Positions 1 through 12,554 of a stretch of 64,000 nt of DNA are shown in pieces. Source of the DNA: Impatiens glandulifera (lineage: Eukaryota; Streptophyta; Magnoliopsida; Ericales; Balsaminaceae); NCBI RefSeq assembly GCF_907164915.1, contig NC_061864.1, forward strand, positions 17,396,484 through 17,460,483. Reading direction: 5' to 3'. Below the pieces are notes generated by a model. That model had not been told where the DNA came from, searched no databases, and was given only the letters and a program-made list of their open reading frames with translations. Position 1 is the first letter of the stretch. Each line of letters begins with the position of its first letter. A program made the translations under genes and the position numbers.

Positions 1-1142
1 CTCTTCCCAAATGATTTTTTTTTAAATGGTAAAATTTTCATCCACAACATGTCACATAAGACTCGTTATTTCTTTAAATTATTCTTATCTTCTTTTATTT
101 TAATTTTTGATTATTTCAATTTTTTTACAGGATAAGCTCAGTCTTATTTGTAATTTTGTCCCACTATATGAGGAGTGATCTTACACTTATGGTCAATACT
201 CAGTACTGTGTAATGAAATTAATTTTACCGTTTTAATAAATAAAAATTAGTAAAATAAGCATTTCTAAATTTTAATAATATTTTTGCAACAAAATGAAAA
301 TAATTACAGAAAACATTTGTTTTTGTTTTTATTTTAGAAAAACTTACATCCCATCTTATCCAAGGGCTGAGATGTTGTTTGATTTTTTTATTTTTTTATT
401 TAAATAACATAAAACCGAACCAGACCCAAATACAAGTATAGGATTATGAGCCAATGATTTTTGTTTTTCAATAATTAATATGCATATTAGACAAGTACTA
501 ATTATTGATCTAAAAAATAAGACAAGTTTAGAAAAATACATAATTATCCTTTATTACTACACGAAAAGAAAAGGGCATAATTGCCTTTAAAATGAAAGGT
601 ATTGTCTAATTGAGCATCAAAATTACATGCCCAAAAAAGAAATAAAGACAATCACAGCCATTCCCTTAAAGAAAATTTGACATCCAATTTCTATTATCAC
701 CATCTTTAAGATTCTTCATCCATCCATTTGGATTTCATCCTTAAGAAAAAAACCTGCAAAAGACAATTTAATCACTTTGTTCATCTAATCATAATCAAAA
801 ATACTTTTATTTCATTATTTTCCATAGTATTTTACTTGTTTTTATAAAAACAATCATTGTAATAATATATTCTTAATGAGAATCGAAACTAAAACTTAGA
901 GTTCATATATGGCGTCGGGTAAGCTCTAAAACATTTGTTTTAAGTAAAATTGAACTTGAGACCTCTCACCATACCAACAAGTTGGTTGAAATCTCAAGTT
1001 CAATTTTATTGAAAACAATATTATTGAATTAAGATCACGATGATAAACTGTTATGCTAGCTTTCTCGAGATAATAAACTTTGATATTAAGAAGTTAATAA
1101 AAATATAGAATCTTACTGTACCGACTTCACACAAGTAGTTTT
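1..1142. other. AT-rich region downstream of the auxin receptor gene
   Basis: No coding region is supported. The stretch is AT-rich and is expected to include the 3' UTR and polyadenylation region of the minus-strand receptor gene that stops at 1143. The only clear structure is a short inverted repeat at about 941-963 and 988-1011, listed separately. Confidence 0.6.
941..1011. repeat. Short inverted repeat (hairpin) past the receptor stop codon
   Basis: The arm at about 941-963 (core TAAAATTGAACTTGAGA) is nearly complementary to the arm at about 988-1011 (core TCTCAAGTTCAATTTTA), with a loop of roughly 25 nt. It lies 130-200 bp past the stop codon on the minus strand, so it could be transcribed in the 3' UTR or read-through region. 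It could also be the remnant of a small transposon. The function is unknown. Confidence 0.6.
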
Positions 1143-4100
1143 TCAAAGAGTGAGGACAAATGGAGGAGCATCACTTCTCCTTCCGGCAACACTCCGATAA
1201 ACATAAACTTTATCGGCCTGATCACCATCATCGCTCTTCGACAACTCTCGTTCATCCTCCTTCATAACCTCGACGTTCAATCTAGGCATCTCGCTAGCCA
1301 ACAACTTGCATCCTTTCATGGTAACATTACAAGCCGACATCCACAAAGATCTCATCGATTCATATTTCTCCAGACCCGAAAGTAAAGCTGCATTCCCAAA
1401 AGGACTGTCTCTAATCTCGAGCTTCCTCAATCGCGGGCATCCAGAGAGCACATACTTCATTCCCCAGTCGCTACTACCCGCAAAAGCAACCGATAGAGTC
1501 TCCAAGTTCTTAGCATACTTTCCTATATATTCGAACGTTCGATCAGTTAGAAGACCAGAGACAGATAGTCTCACCAGGCTCTTGCACGTCTTCACAACCG
1601 CACCGAACGCTTCGTCCATCGGTTTGTTTGTTACGTGGTCGGGTTGGTGTGGATTCATAATGCATAGACGGAAATGGGTGAAGTTGGGGCAGTTTTTTAC
1701 TACGGTTGAGACAGCTGCATTTGTCATTCTTTGGCAGAAATAGAGAACGTAGTGAAGTTTGGGACAACCGCGAGAAACAGAGACGAAGCCTGATTCGGTG
1801 ACGCCATGAAATTGGTTGTCTTCGAATGGTTCGGCTGGAAAAACACGAAGCTCTTCGAGTAAAGGGCAATGGGATCCTACTGCTTCCAGCCCGACATCTC
1901 CAACACTATCGAGTAGCTACACACACACACACAAAAAAAAAAGAATAAATATAATTTTTCAGTTTAGCCACAAATAGAAGGAATTTCAATTAAAATGATA
2001 TTGAGGAATATAACAAGAACTTACACACGGTCCATCTAACACCAATAGTCAGAATCGAATCTAAGATATTTGATCTTTTTTCTAAAAAATCTCGATGCCT
2101 TAAATCTATTATCATTCATAAGAGGGTGACTTTTCTTATATAAGTTGGAATATCAATTGATTGTTAAATCCCTAAATTACATTCCTACCCCAAGATGTAA
2201 CACCTTTTGAATTTTTCCCACCACCTTTGTAATTGGGCACATTGGATGTCTCAGACCTGATTGTTGTATTGTTTCAATAACTTTCTAGTGGTATATTTGT
2301 CATTATATTTACATTATTTTGACCAAATATGCAAGGCATGCTCAATTTTTGTTATGAAATTGATGACTAACAAATTAGCAGGCTAACTTATAAGATGAAC
2401 AATAATAAATTCAAGAAAAAAGAAAACTTACCCAGAGTCGCTTTAATCTTGGACAGTGTGCAAGAAACTTAGCTAGTTCTTCACCACCACGAACAGTTGC
2501 ATAACTTAAATTCAAAAACGTCAAGTTCCAGCAAGCAGGGTATAGAACTTGAAGGAAGACAGGAGAAGCTTCCCATAGACATGACAGTGTATGTAAGTTG
2601 GTACATTTTGCAAATGTACGTTCAAGCTCTGGAAGCTGATGGATGGTTGATTCTTGCAAGAGACTACCAGTTCCAAGTTCAGTCAATTGTGGAGCCAGAT
2701 CTAGAAGCCTCTTCAATTGATCAAGACTCACATGACTATTGACCTTCAATACCTTCAATGATTTGCAACGACCCACAAGTTTCTCTAGATCATTAAAGCA
2801 GACATCACTGTGCAAGCTAGCAAAGTTCAGTACTTCTAATGATGCAAAGTTTTCGGGAAAACAGCTTAACCAAGCACCCTTTAAATCTTCCATCCCATTC
2901 TCTGGTATGTCTAGTTCAGTCAAGTTCCTGTCGAATAAATAAACTGTAATTAAAACCAGAAATTTGATGGAATGACCCAGATCTTGGGCGGGCTTGTCAT
3001 CATCAAACATTTTTTTCATAATAATAAATATTAAGAATATTTGGTCATTTTGAATTAAACCCATATCAAATAACCTCCTAAAAGAGTTCTTAATCAGATT
3101 GAGAAAGTTATTGAGGGATCTGAAAAGAGTTGTGAGAAGAACAGGACTGAAAAAATAACTAAGCTGGGTCAATTTGAATATGATATTAGAATCATGAATC
3201 GATTTTATATTTTGAGTTTTAATGATTTTGATGAACTTGTGACAATTTATGTCATGATTTTAGTTTATAATGGTTTATGTGTTTGACTCACTGTATCAGT
3301 AATCTCCACAGGGCTGTGATTTATTGAAAATAATTCAAACACTTTTCAAAGAAAAAAAAAAAATCAACCTCCTAAAAGTAGTAGCCATTTTTAAATGGAA
3401 GATACATTTCTTGAAGCAATCTACAAGCATAAACATAGAATTTTAAAATCCTTCAAGCACTTAAAAGGCAATAATTAGTAAATAAAATATTTGCACTGCC
3501 ATCTGTATAGCATAATGCAGTGGCTAAAAAGTTAATAGCAAAGTAATCTAATTTATTAATGAATATGTTATTTAATAGTGTTTTCGGAATAGAAACTTCA
3601 AAGATCTTATTATCTCAGAGGATTTATAACTTTTCTTACTTTATTTATAAAGACATTTGATCTCATAAGAAAGATTCTTGAAATTTTGATCTAAGTTGAC
3701 CCAATTGAATTGTAATTATGAGGAATATTAATCAATCAAACAAACACTTCTATTGACATTGAACCTAATCAATTTATTTCTTCAAATCAAGAATCCAGTT
3801 ATACAGCTGACTTTTTCACTGTTGTTCTTGCAAATCCATAGAGAGAAACTATTGGAGAATTGTCATTGGTTAATCTAATCCTTTCAAAATAATCAAATAG
3901 GAATCCAATAAAATTTTGGGAGTGGGGAAGAATAGGCTAGTCTATCATTTAAAATGACAGGTGAGATGTCACATCAAGAAAACAAGTGGGGGATGATGAA
4001 TATAAAGCAGAAGCACTTCAATTTTCCACCAGAGGTAGTAAGTAATACTGTTAAATCATCAAGATGAATTTGTTCTTTTCTCCAACATAATGAACAGAAC

Positions 4101-4742
4101 AAAATTTGGCTGATTTTCTATCGCTAGAAGGTGAATATTCCTTTCAAATTAACTGGAATAATAAGAGAATCAAAACTAGATTCGAGATTCTTACTTGCAA
4201 TGTTTGGCAATGGAGGCTAGACCCTCTGTACTGAATCCGTCACAGCTGAAAAGAGAAAGAGCCTTGAAATTTGGAAAATTCGTACCAATGAACTCCAAGC
4301 TTGTATCAGTCACGGTCATCCTCTTCAACCTAAGCTCCTCTAGAAAAGGATAAGCCGAAGCAAAAAGTACAAGCCAAGGATGAATTTCAGCACCCCAATT
4401 CTTAGGCACTAGATTGAAATCCGAGAATCTAGGTTTTCCTTTTATAGTCACGCTACGGATTTTCGGAAACCTCCTGACTACAATTTCCGGCGAGACAGAG
4501 TAACAGTTACCTATGAACACGTGCGTACGACTCCATCTCTCAGCGTTGTACCAGTCCTTACATACGAGCGAGACGGAGCTCCGGTCCTTGTGTGACTTCA
4601 CTAGAGAGAGAACTCGTTCCAGTACTTCATCAGGAAATGGAGCAGAACGAGTTGAATCGGAAACGGAATTGGAATCGGATGATTCAATAGAGCTCACACA
4701 ATCCTTGCTTCTCTTTCGATCCATAACTGAATCAAATCTCAT
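1143..4742 (-). CDS. AFB: TIR1/AFB-family auxin receptor F-box protein (AFB6-like)
   Basis: F-box/LRR auxin co-receptor: the substrate-recognition subunit of a nuclear SCF ubiquitin ligase that binds auxin and Aux/IAA repressors. Three exons read 4742-4195, 2927-2432 and 1916-1143; all junctions are GT-AG and the joined frame is 605 aa with no stop. Two introns match the known TIR1/AFB layout. The F-box (FPDEVLERVLSLVKSHKDR, about residues 36-54) is followed by VFIGNCYSVSP, KGKPRFSDFNLVP, then leucine-rich repeats with NLSYATV, RLW-LLDS, LYFCQRMTNAA, LSGLLTD and LSVAFAG. The C-terminus ends DAPPFVLTL as in AFB2/AFB3/AFB6-type proteins. The wording of the F-box and of the HPWLVLFASAYPFLEELRLKR stretch resembles AFB6, a clade absent from Arabidopsis; that placement is from memory. 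Start: first ATG at 4742; a second in-frame ATG (MDRKRS) lies six codons later and could be used. The miR393 site at 1340-1361 is degenerate (see findings). Confidence 0.95.
1340..1361 (-). promoter_or_regulatory. Position of the canonical miR393 target site, degenerate here
   Basis: In TIR1, AFB2 and AFB3 the miR393 site encodes the conserved residues ETMRSLWM. Here the protein is kept (ESMRSLWM), but compared with the miR393 sequence I remember, six positions of the duplex differ: three G:U wobbles and three mismatches. Several of these fall within the miRNA 5' half. Efficient cleavage looks unlikely. Confidence 0.6.
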
Positions 4743-6150
4743 TGTAACTAGAAATGTGAATCTTCAAACAAACAAAAAACAGTTCACTTACAAAACGAAG
4801 CTATAACTGTGAACAGAGTGAACAGAGATCCGCCATTGTTGAAACAGTGAAAGCTTGAAACACTTAAGGATGATGATGATGACGCGGCGAATCTACATCT
4901 GACTATCTGATTCTGACCTTAGACGAGCTTTAAGAGCTCTGGAAGCCATGGACGAATCAGAAAACTCTCTTTCTCTCTCTATCTTCAGGTGCCCGAAGAG
5001 CCAGAGGATAGGGCAGGGCTTGGAGTCTTATAGCGGTAAATAATAATAAATAAAATAGTAATTTTTAAATAATAATGTGGTCCCACCACAACAGATGAAG
5101 CTGACAGAAATGTCAGTGAACAACTAACCTCCCCACTAGTGTGATTTGCGCACGCCTCTAAAAATCTGCCACGTGCTATCCTTTCACATGTAACCCCCAA
5201 ACAGTTAGTCCCCCAGTGGGGGGTGCTTTGTGCATCATGTGCCCTTCAACACATGATTACTGCTCTTTTTTTTTTCCTTTCTCCATCTAGGATCTATATC
5301 TATTATAAAAAGAAATTTCGCTCAAATGAAAATTAGGTCCTTCAACTATTTTTATATTTTCGTATTTACCTCAATTAGTCAATTTTGCTTAAAATTTTGT
5401 TGGATGATTCCGAAAATATTAGATTGGCCGAATTCAATTAGAAATTTGTTGATATTGAATTATTTGTAAGAGAAAAAAAATATTTAAATATATTTATAAT
5501 TTCTCTTATTTTAAATATATATATTTACATAAATATATATTTTTTTTAAATGTTATATTATGGCTAGTCGTATGTGTCACAAATATGTTGAATTAACAAC
5601 TCAATTATTTTTTCATTAAAACAATTAGTCTTATTTTAAAGTTTTTTTTTAGTATTACTAAGATTTATCAAGTGATGTTCGAGTTTTTTGAGTAGTTGTT
5701 AGAAATTTTGAATTGATACGGCTAATTTGATAAACCTACATATTTAGGTTATCATCTCAATTATTTTTTAGTAAATTATTTGGTTGGAGATAAATCGTCA
5801 AACTTTTAATGATTTTAGTTCATAATATTTATTATGACGTTTACTGAGATTAATTTAGATAAATCAGGAGAGTTGGGTAGTTTGTCGTTTTTCTTTAGTA
5901 TTTACGAGCTCTATAATTTATTTTGTACTTTTATTTATTTATTATTTTCTTTATATGTAATCCTTGATTATTGTGTTTAAAGATTTTTTTTTTTATTTTT
6001 AATATATATGTTCTTTAAAAAAAAATGACCTTAAAGAATGTTTTCTTATTTGTTCTTGTAATCGTTTGTTATTTTGCTATAATTTGATTTAATTGGGTAA
6101 ATAAATTTGAATATATTTAAAAAATATAATTATTGAAAAATACATAAACT
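4743..6150. other. Receptor gene upstream region and intergenic DNA
   Basis: The first few hundred bases hold the expected 5' leader and promoter of the minus-strand receptor gene, including a CT-rich run at about 4966-4986 (GA-rich in the transcript sense). The remainder is AT-rich with homopolymer tracts. No coding potential is supported. Confidence 0.5.
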
Positions 6151-6236
6151 TTTATGGACTGAAAATGGCAACCGCCAAGGAGGAGCCAAATGGGAATCGG
6201 GTGAGGGAGAAAATTCTCTCCATATTCAAAGCAGTC

Positions 6237-6645
6237 GAATCTGACGAAGGCGAATTCCATCGGTATCGGAATTGACTGATTCCATTCGGTAAGAATATTC
6301 TCCCACTGCTACGTTTTCTCCAAATGAACGGTTGCAAATTGCGAATTCATGATACGGCGTTTCGATTTCCTTATGATTTTCATGAAATACAGATTCTGTT
6401 TTGCCTGGAAGATTACGGCATTTCGAAACTCAGTCAACAGACGTGAAGCCAGGCAAACCTACGGATGCATGATTCTAGGAATCTGAAGAAGGCGATTTCT
6501 CCGGTCTAGGTAAGAACATCTTTTCCTGAAACGGTTGAAAAGTGCGAATTCATACGGCGTTTCAATTTCCTAATGCTTTTCCTGAAACGCAGATTATGTT
6601 ACAGTCCTGCAAGATCGTGTGATTTCGGAATCTATCAAAAGTCAT
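6237..6645. repeat. Degenerate tandem duplication, about 200-240 bp unit
   Basis: Unit A (about 6237-6440) and unit B (about 6479-6645) share, in the same order, GAATCTGA-GAAGGCGA, GGTAAGAA-AT, a TTTTC-A-ACGGTTG block, GCGAATTCAT, ACGGCGTTTC-ATTTCCT and GAAA-CAGATT-TGTT. Unit B lacks about 40 bp present in unit A. The unit is less AT-rich than the surroundings, so it may derive from a gene leader or a transposon end. No open frame runs through it. Confidence 0.75.
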
Positions 6646-7264
6646 CAGATGCGTATAAACTGGTTCAGAGATGAATCGAACAAAATTACAGAGGTATGTA
6701 TGTATGATTTCTGGCCTTGTGTTAATTAATTTGCTTAATTCGTCTAATAGTATTCGATTCAATGCTTGCCTGCGAAATTTGATGTCTAAACCCTAGCTAG
6801 CTAGATTTAGTTTGTATGAAAGAGAAATGAGGAACACGTGATTCACTCAGTCGAGTGTGCTGGCTCGAATCACCACCATGAGTAAGAACTAAGAAGGCAT
6901 CTAATTCATGACAGCTAATGATCCCGAATCTCACCATTAAACTAAGATTAGATACTTATTAGTGATCATTACTCACTAAAACCTAATTAAAATATTTCCC
7001 CCCACCCCACTACTAGTATAATGCCTCCAGCTGGATGGATCAATAGTTCTTCAGATCCACTCGTGGCAGTCCCATGTTCTTGTAACCAAATTCAAGAAAA
7101 CTGCTGTACAGTATCATCTGACATCCTTTCTTTAATCTACTTACACACAACCAACCCATGGCCTCTCAAATTGCCAAGGGTTGATGTTTCTCTTTAATTG
7201 ATTTCTTGGGCATCAATCTATTTTGGGATAGTTTAGAAAAAAATTAAGGAGATCAAAATGTTAG

Positions 7265-7388
7265 CTCAACTTGAAATTGGACTTTATTAGCATTGAACCT
7301 TTCCCATTATGTCTTTTTCTCATCTCCTCAACATGAAATTGGACTTTATTAGCATTGAGCCTTTCTCATTATGTCTTTTTTCATCATA
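7265..7388. repeat. 62-bp tandem duplication
   Basis: Two adjacent 62-bp copies begin with CTCAAC at 7265 and 7327. Both contain TGAAATTGGACTTTATTAG, CATTGA-CCTTTC and CATTATGTCTTTTT. They differ by only a few substitutions, so the event looks recent. Confidence 0.85.
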
Positions 7389-7989
7389 ACTTTTTATTTT
7401 ATTAAAATATCATTTTATTAAAAAGATTTATCTTGATAGAAAGGATAATTCATTTGGATTGACATTTCTTTCATGATAAATACTGCTAAAAATCTTTATT
7501 ACTCATTGTCAAGTTTTAACTTAGCAGTTTTTACATCGTTCTTTTTTCATCTCCTAAAAATTTTAAAATAATTTATTTGGCAGTTGATGAAATCATTATC
7601 ATTTATTGAAAATAACTATGCATGCCAATCTTTCACTAGATTATCATGTTATGATCCTTCTTAGGAGTTAGAACCCCTTTAGAGGAACCTCTCCTACCTT
7701 CTCTTGCCAAAAAATTATCCACAAAAAAACTTGATACAACATGTAAATCGTCTAAATATTGCACCCTCTCCCCCGTTATGTGAATGTTTATGTCATATGG
7801 TTACTCCATGTTGTCAAGGGAGGGATGCACAAGGTTTTGCTAGTGAGTGTTGATCACTCCCTTCCCAATTGTCATTGACACAATAATGTGGTCTAGACAT
7901 GCATTTAAGAGGTTTACAACATTTGAATAACGGAAAGCGAAGAATCACTCTGTATAATAGAGCGAAACTCAGTCCGAATCATTTTTATG

Positions 7990-8172
7990 TTCCCATACCC
8001 AAAAATACTGTACAAATGGATTTTAGTTCTATTTTGGATGACAAAGCAAAAGCTAGCCGAGTTGAAAGGAACCTAACCCATGTTCACATACCAAAAAAAT
8101 ACTATACAAATGAATTTTAGTTCTATTTTGTATGACAAAGCAAAAGCCAAGTTGAAAGGAACCTAACCCTAT
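7990..8172. repeat. About 92-bp tandem duplication
   Basis: Copies at about 7990-8082 and 8083-8172 share TTTTAGTTCTATTTTG, ATGACAAAGCAAAAGC and GTTGAAAGGAACCTAACCC. A few substitutions and a small indel separate the copies. Confidence 0.85.
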
Positions 8173-9250
8173 GTACCCATCTTGTATTGAAGTACTTGGC
8201 TAAAAGGAACAATTCTAAAGAGTTTTGTTTTATGGACATAGTGGTCTAAGTTTGAATATTCTAACCATGACTTTGAATATATTAATTTCTACGCCCTACA
8301 AGTAAGTATACACTCATCACTCATGGATATGTTACCCACAAGCTTAGCAAGTTAGGCTAAAATTTTGGTCCTCCAATTTTTTGGCATGCTAATTGAGTCT
8401 TGATAATTTAGGTAGTTTAAGTGAAAAAATAATTTTCTTGATTTGATTTAGACTAAAAATCCCTATAACTACTTTGAGCATTGTTAGTTTTTCTTAAAAA
8501 TAATTAGAAAAACAAATTCTATAATTTTTGGGTAGTCAAGACTCATGACATATTAGATATGATGGGGAGTACTTGTATTGGCAACAACTTAAAGTGTCCA
8601 TTTATTACATTAAACTTGAATATTTGTTGAGAATAATATACATTAGAGGTCCCTCCATATATAAATTATTTTCCATTAATAAGATTTATCTAAACGAGCT
8701 AGCATAAATGAAAGGGTAAGTACATAATAATATATATACTTTTTTGTAAAAGTTAAAACTTGTATAAGAATACTGTCACGTAGTATCATTAAGTATAAGC
8801 ACCCACCCACCAAATAATAAGAGAAGTTAAGGGAGACAAGAAAAATGGTCAAAACAAAAGGCCATTCTAGCTAGAAGAATCTACAAGCTTAGGAAGTCTG
8901 GATTTCAATTTTTTGGAGCAGCCCAAACGGGTCAAACTCAAATCTATGGATATGTGTTAGTCTAAAACGGAAAGCTCCACACGATTAGTTATCACTTCGA
9001 CAACTACCACTGCTTCATGTCTCATTCTGTCATTCACAAAGACAAAGCTTGGTCCGTGTTTTACGTTAATTATTGGAGCTTGTTTCCTCTTCAATTATTT
9101 GCATATTTTCTAAATTACTTTATATATATATAAATAAATAATCTATTAAAACTTTAAATAAAAAAATAATTAACAACTCCTTTTCGTATCATCTTTTTTA
9201 ATTTTTTTAAACTATCCACTTTCTGAATCTTTGTCATTCAATTGGATAAA

Positions 9251-9255
<5 letters not shown>

Positions 9256-9338
<83 letters not shown>
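9256..9338. repeat. (AT)n microsatellite, about 41 repeats
   Basis: An uninterrupted alternating AT tract of about 83 bp. A low-complexity YI/IY open frame across it is an artefact. The length is likely polymorphic and difficult to assemble. Confidence 0.95.
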
Positions 9339-9342
<4 letters not shown>

Positions 9343-12300
9343 CAAATCTCGAATGAATGTGATAACGTAAATGTATATGCCTGTTTCTATGGTGTAAGAT
9401 AACATTCTTAATATAAACATTATCACAATAAAGAATAATACTTCTTAAATGAGTAATTAAAAGTTTGCAAAATTTTCTTCATTTAGATCACTTGACAAGC
9501 ACTTGTTGTTGCTGGAAGAAGGCTCAGTTAAAATAAAGTAACAATAGCTTGTTTTTAGATGACCAAGCAATAGCATCATTATCCATTTAAAACACATAGT
9601 ATTATGTACTATTTCTATCTTCTATGTATTTGACATAGCCACTATTAATATATCCATAAAATTCATTTTTCTCAATACCTTATAATATATAATTCCAAAA
9701 ATAACTTGATATATCTTAATATTCTCTCGCAACATTCAAATCAATTTTATTGAGAAGTTTCATATATCTATTAATAAGATAACTACAAACATCAAACCTT
9801 GTCATAATTAATTATTTCAAACTCTCTATAATTTGTTTGTAGTTTATGATGAGTGTCTAATCAACAAAATAAATAAAAAACTATACATGTGACATATATA
9901 TCATCCCAAATGTTATGTCTCATCTACCTAGAATACTTCTTAATGAACTAACCATAACCATCATCATCATACTTATATCATCATCAATGTACTATCTTGT
10001 TCCAACCAAATTTACTATATCATTTTATTAGTAAAAAAAGGTACATGGAGACCATTTTCATCGATTGGTTTAAACACTAATTAGTATACTCCAATAAAAC
10101 ACCACGAAAAACTGCGCTATCTTTTGGTGCGTTTATGAAGCATTAATACCAATTAGTTGCTTTACGTGAAAGCTCCCTTAATTTAAATTAGTACCAATTG
10201 GTTCCAATTTGGATATTAAGACTATTGAAAGCCACAAAATCTGGATGCCCGATTATTGTGTTTTTTTTATCAATTTAATCTTATCTGAACTCAGGAAAAT
10301 AAAGAGTTCAACCATCCAAATATCACACTTTTGGATGACAAATAAATACATAGTGAGAAATCTTTTAATAGTGACAAGTGATCACCCTTGGAGTTCAATT
10401 TGAGCTCAGTCCGAGTTTCTTCTATTAGTCCAACTTGCACGAAAGTCCACAAGCTCTTTTAGATCGCAATAGATTTCCCTTAAGTTTATTGAGTAATCAT
10501 AATATCGAATTGAGGAATACTTTGAACAACTCTTCTCTTCTCTCATTTCTCAATTGAATTTCTGGATATCCTTTCTTGATTTTTTTTTCTTTTTCAAATT
10601 GTTCATGTTTGGTTGGTTTTAGCTTTGGAACCAAATGATAAAAGATAAAGACTAAAACTAATATTTCTTTACTGATAAAAGCATTTTAGTAGTTTTTATA
10701 ATTGATTGAAAAGTTTTGTCAAACCAACTACACCAAATCTTGTTGAATGCATCATTGGTGATCTCTCTTATACTTCCATAACATTTTTTTTTGATTGGTT
10801 ATGGTTAATTTTTGAACACCTTCTAAATAATTTAGAAGTTATAGTTAATGTGATTTTAATCATAATGTACTACGTTGGTACATGATAGCAACTTTTTTAA
10901 CCATAAACTAACTTTTTACTTATTCAAAAATAATACATTAATAGAATGTGACTTGAAACTTGTTTTTGTAATTTATTTTAGTTTCATCTCTAACTAATAT
11001 ACATTAAAACTAGTAGAACTTGAAATTTTAAGATAAAAGCTCTTTTTAAATTATTAATTTATCGATATATAATAATTATATTAATTTATAGAGGTTTTAC
11101 TGATTTTGGAAATCTCACACATAGTTTGACAAGACTCTTGCCTAATATATTAAAAGTCTCGGTTGAATTCTCACTAATATATTTTAATGCAACATAGTAT
11201 ATATACTTTCATGTTCGACTATTTTTATGTGTCGTGTTTTTACCTGCTCACAATATTATGACTCTCGTACTCATTCGTATCGTATTTTAGTTATATATAT
11301 TCTCTTATTTATTAATGAAATTAATAAATAATATTTTAAGGACATATTTTGCATGTCATCAAAAATAGCTCAATCCCTTCAAATTAAAGTATATATATAT
11401 ATATATATATGTTGAAGGCCAATAAAGAGAATGATGTTAAGTTCAACATGATTAGTTAATTAATTTGTGTATGAGCTGTATTTATATATAAAATAAAACA
11501 TATATATTTTGAACTATATCTTGTTTGTTAATGAAATTTATAATTAAAATAGCCAAAATAACTCACTTCAAAATGTTAGAATGCCAGTGTATTGATCATT
11601 AAGGGACATAACTCCATTTTCATTCTCATAAATCACCTCTCTGATTAACATATATTTATTTATTTTATAATAAAGAATAATGTTAAATATATTGGGGGTG
11701 TGGGGGGAGTACAAGAAGTGATTGTGATTAGATTAGAAATGAAACTCGTTGTCTCCAGAAAATAAGAAGCCCCATGTTCTCCCAACCATCTTTTGCTCAC
11801 CACCACCTCAGGTCCCCACTCACTCCATTATTACTTTGATTTTTATTTATTGAATAGATTGATAGATAGAGATCATGAGTTTGGCAGGTTCGGAGGAGGA
11901 GGGGGAATTTTAGGGATCCGACACGTGGCATATTGGGTCTTACCCCTCTCTTACTACAAAATTCATAATTAATTAAATGGATGATGGGAATGTATATCAA
12001 AAAGGGTACGTAAAAGTTTGATCACATTTCAAAAGCCAAAATTAATATTCTGGATAATTCATAATTCCCTCATGCTATTGGGGAACGAAAGTGGCCTTGA
12101 TAAGGATAAGAAATTATAAGACATCATCATTACTTTCTATTTGCTTCTTTTCTTTTTGAATAAATGATGAAGAATAGCTCTCTCACCTAAAAGGAGATTT
12201 GAGTAAATGATCTCTTATAGTAAGTAGGGATAAAAACAAAAGAGGTGTAAATCTGTTTTATATTTTGTAAATTCTAACTTTGTGCTGCATGATTAACCAC

Positions 12301-12554
12301 CTGAAAAAATGATAAAAGTGGGAGCAAGCAAAGCTATTATTATTCGACAAGACATGACTACTAGCACATATGTATGATGACAGCTTTATGCATATCATCT
12401 ACACATGACTCAATTATTATTAGAGTAGTAGTAGTATTAGTATAATTAGGTCAAGAAAACATGTACCTGCGAGGGAGGAACACACGTCAATAATGTGTGT
12501 GATACAATAATAATAGTAATATCAAACCACCACCACCACCACCCCTTTAGGTAA
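9339..12554. other. Gene-free intergenic stretch upstream of the NDB stop
   Basis: AT-rich with a short (AT)n run at about 11391-11410. The part nearest 12554 should contain the NDB 3' UTR. I see no coding sequence, RNA gene or well-bounded transposon. Confidence 0.5.

Larger units (their letters stand above)
6800..9255. other. Gene-free AT-rich intergenic stretch
   Basis: No frame with splice logic or recognisable protein similarity was seen. It contains two short tandem duplications, at 7265-7388 and 7990-8172, listed separately. Confidence 0.5.

Noticed and set aside
5290..5330. TCTATATCTATTATAAAAAG, which resembles a Helitron 5' end
   Set aside because: No matching 3' hairpin plus CTRR end or A/T target context was found within the window.
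7899..8120. 73-codon plus-strand frame
   Set aside because: It spans a tandem duplication and has no domain, and the second copy of the unit does not keep the frame.
9238..9426. Open frame on the minus strand across the (AT)n tract
   Set aside because: Its protein is only repeated Y and I from the microsatellite.
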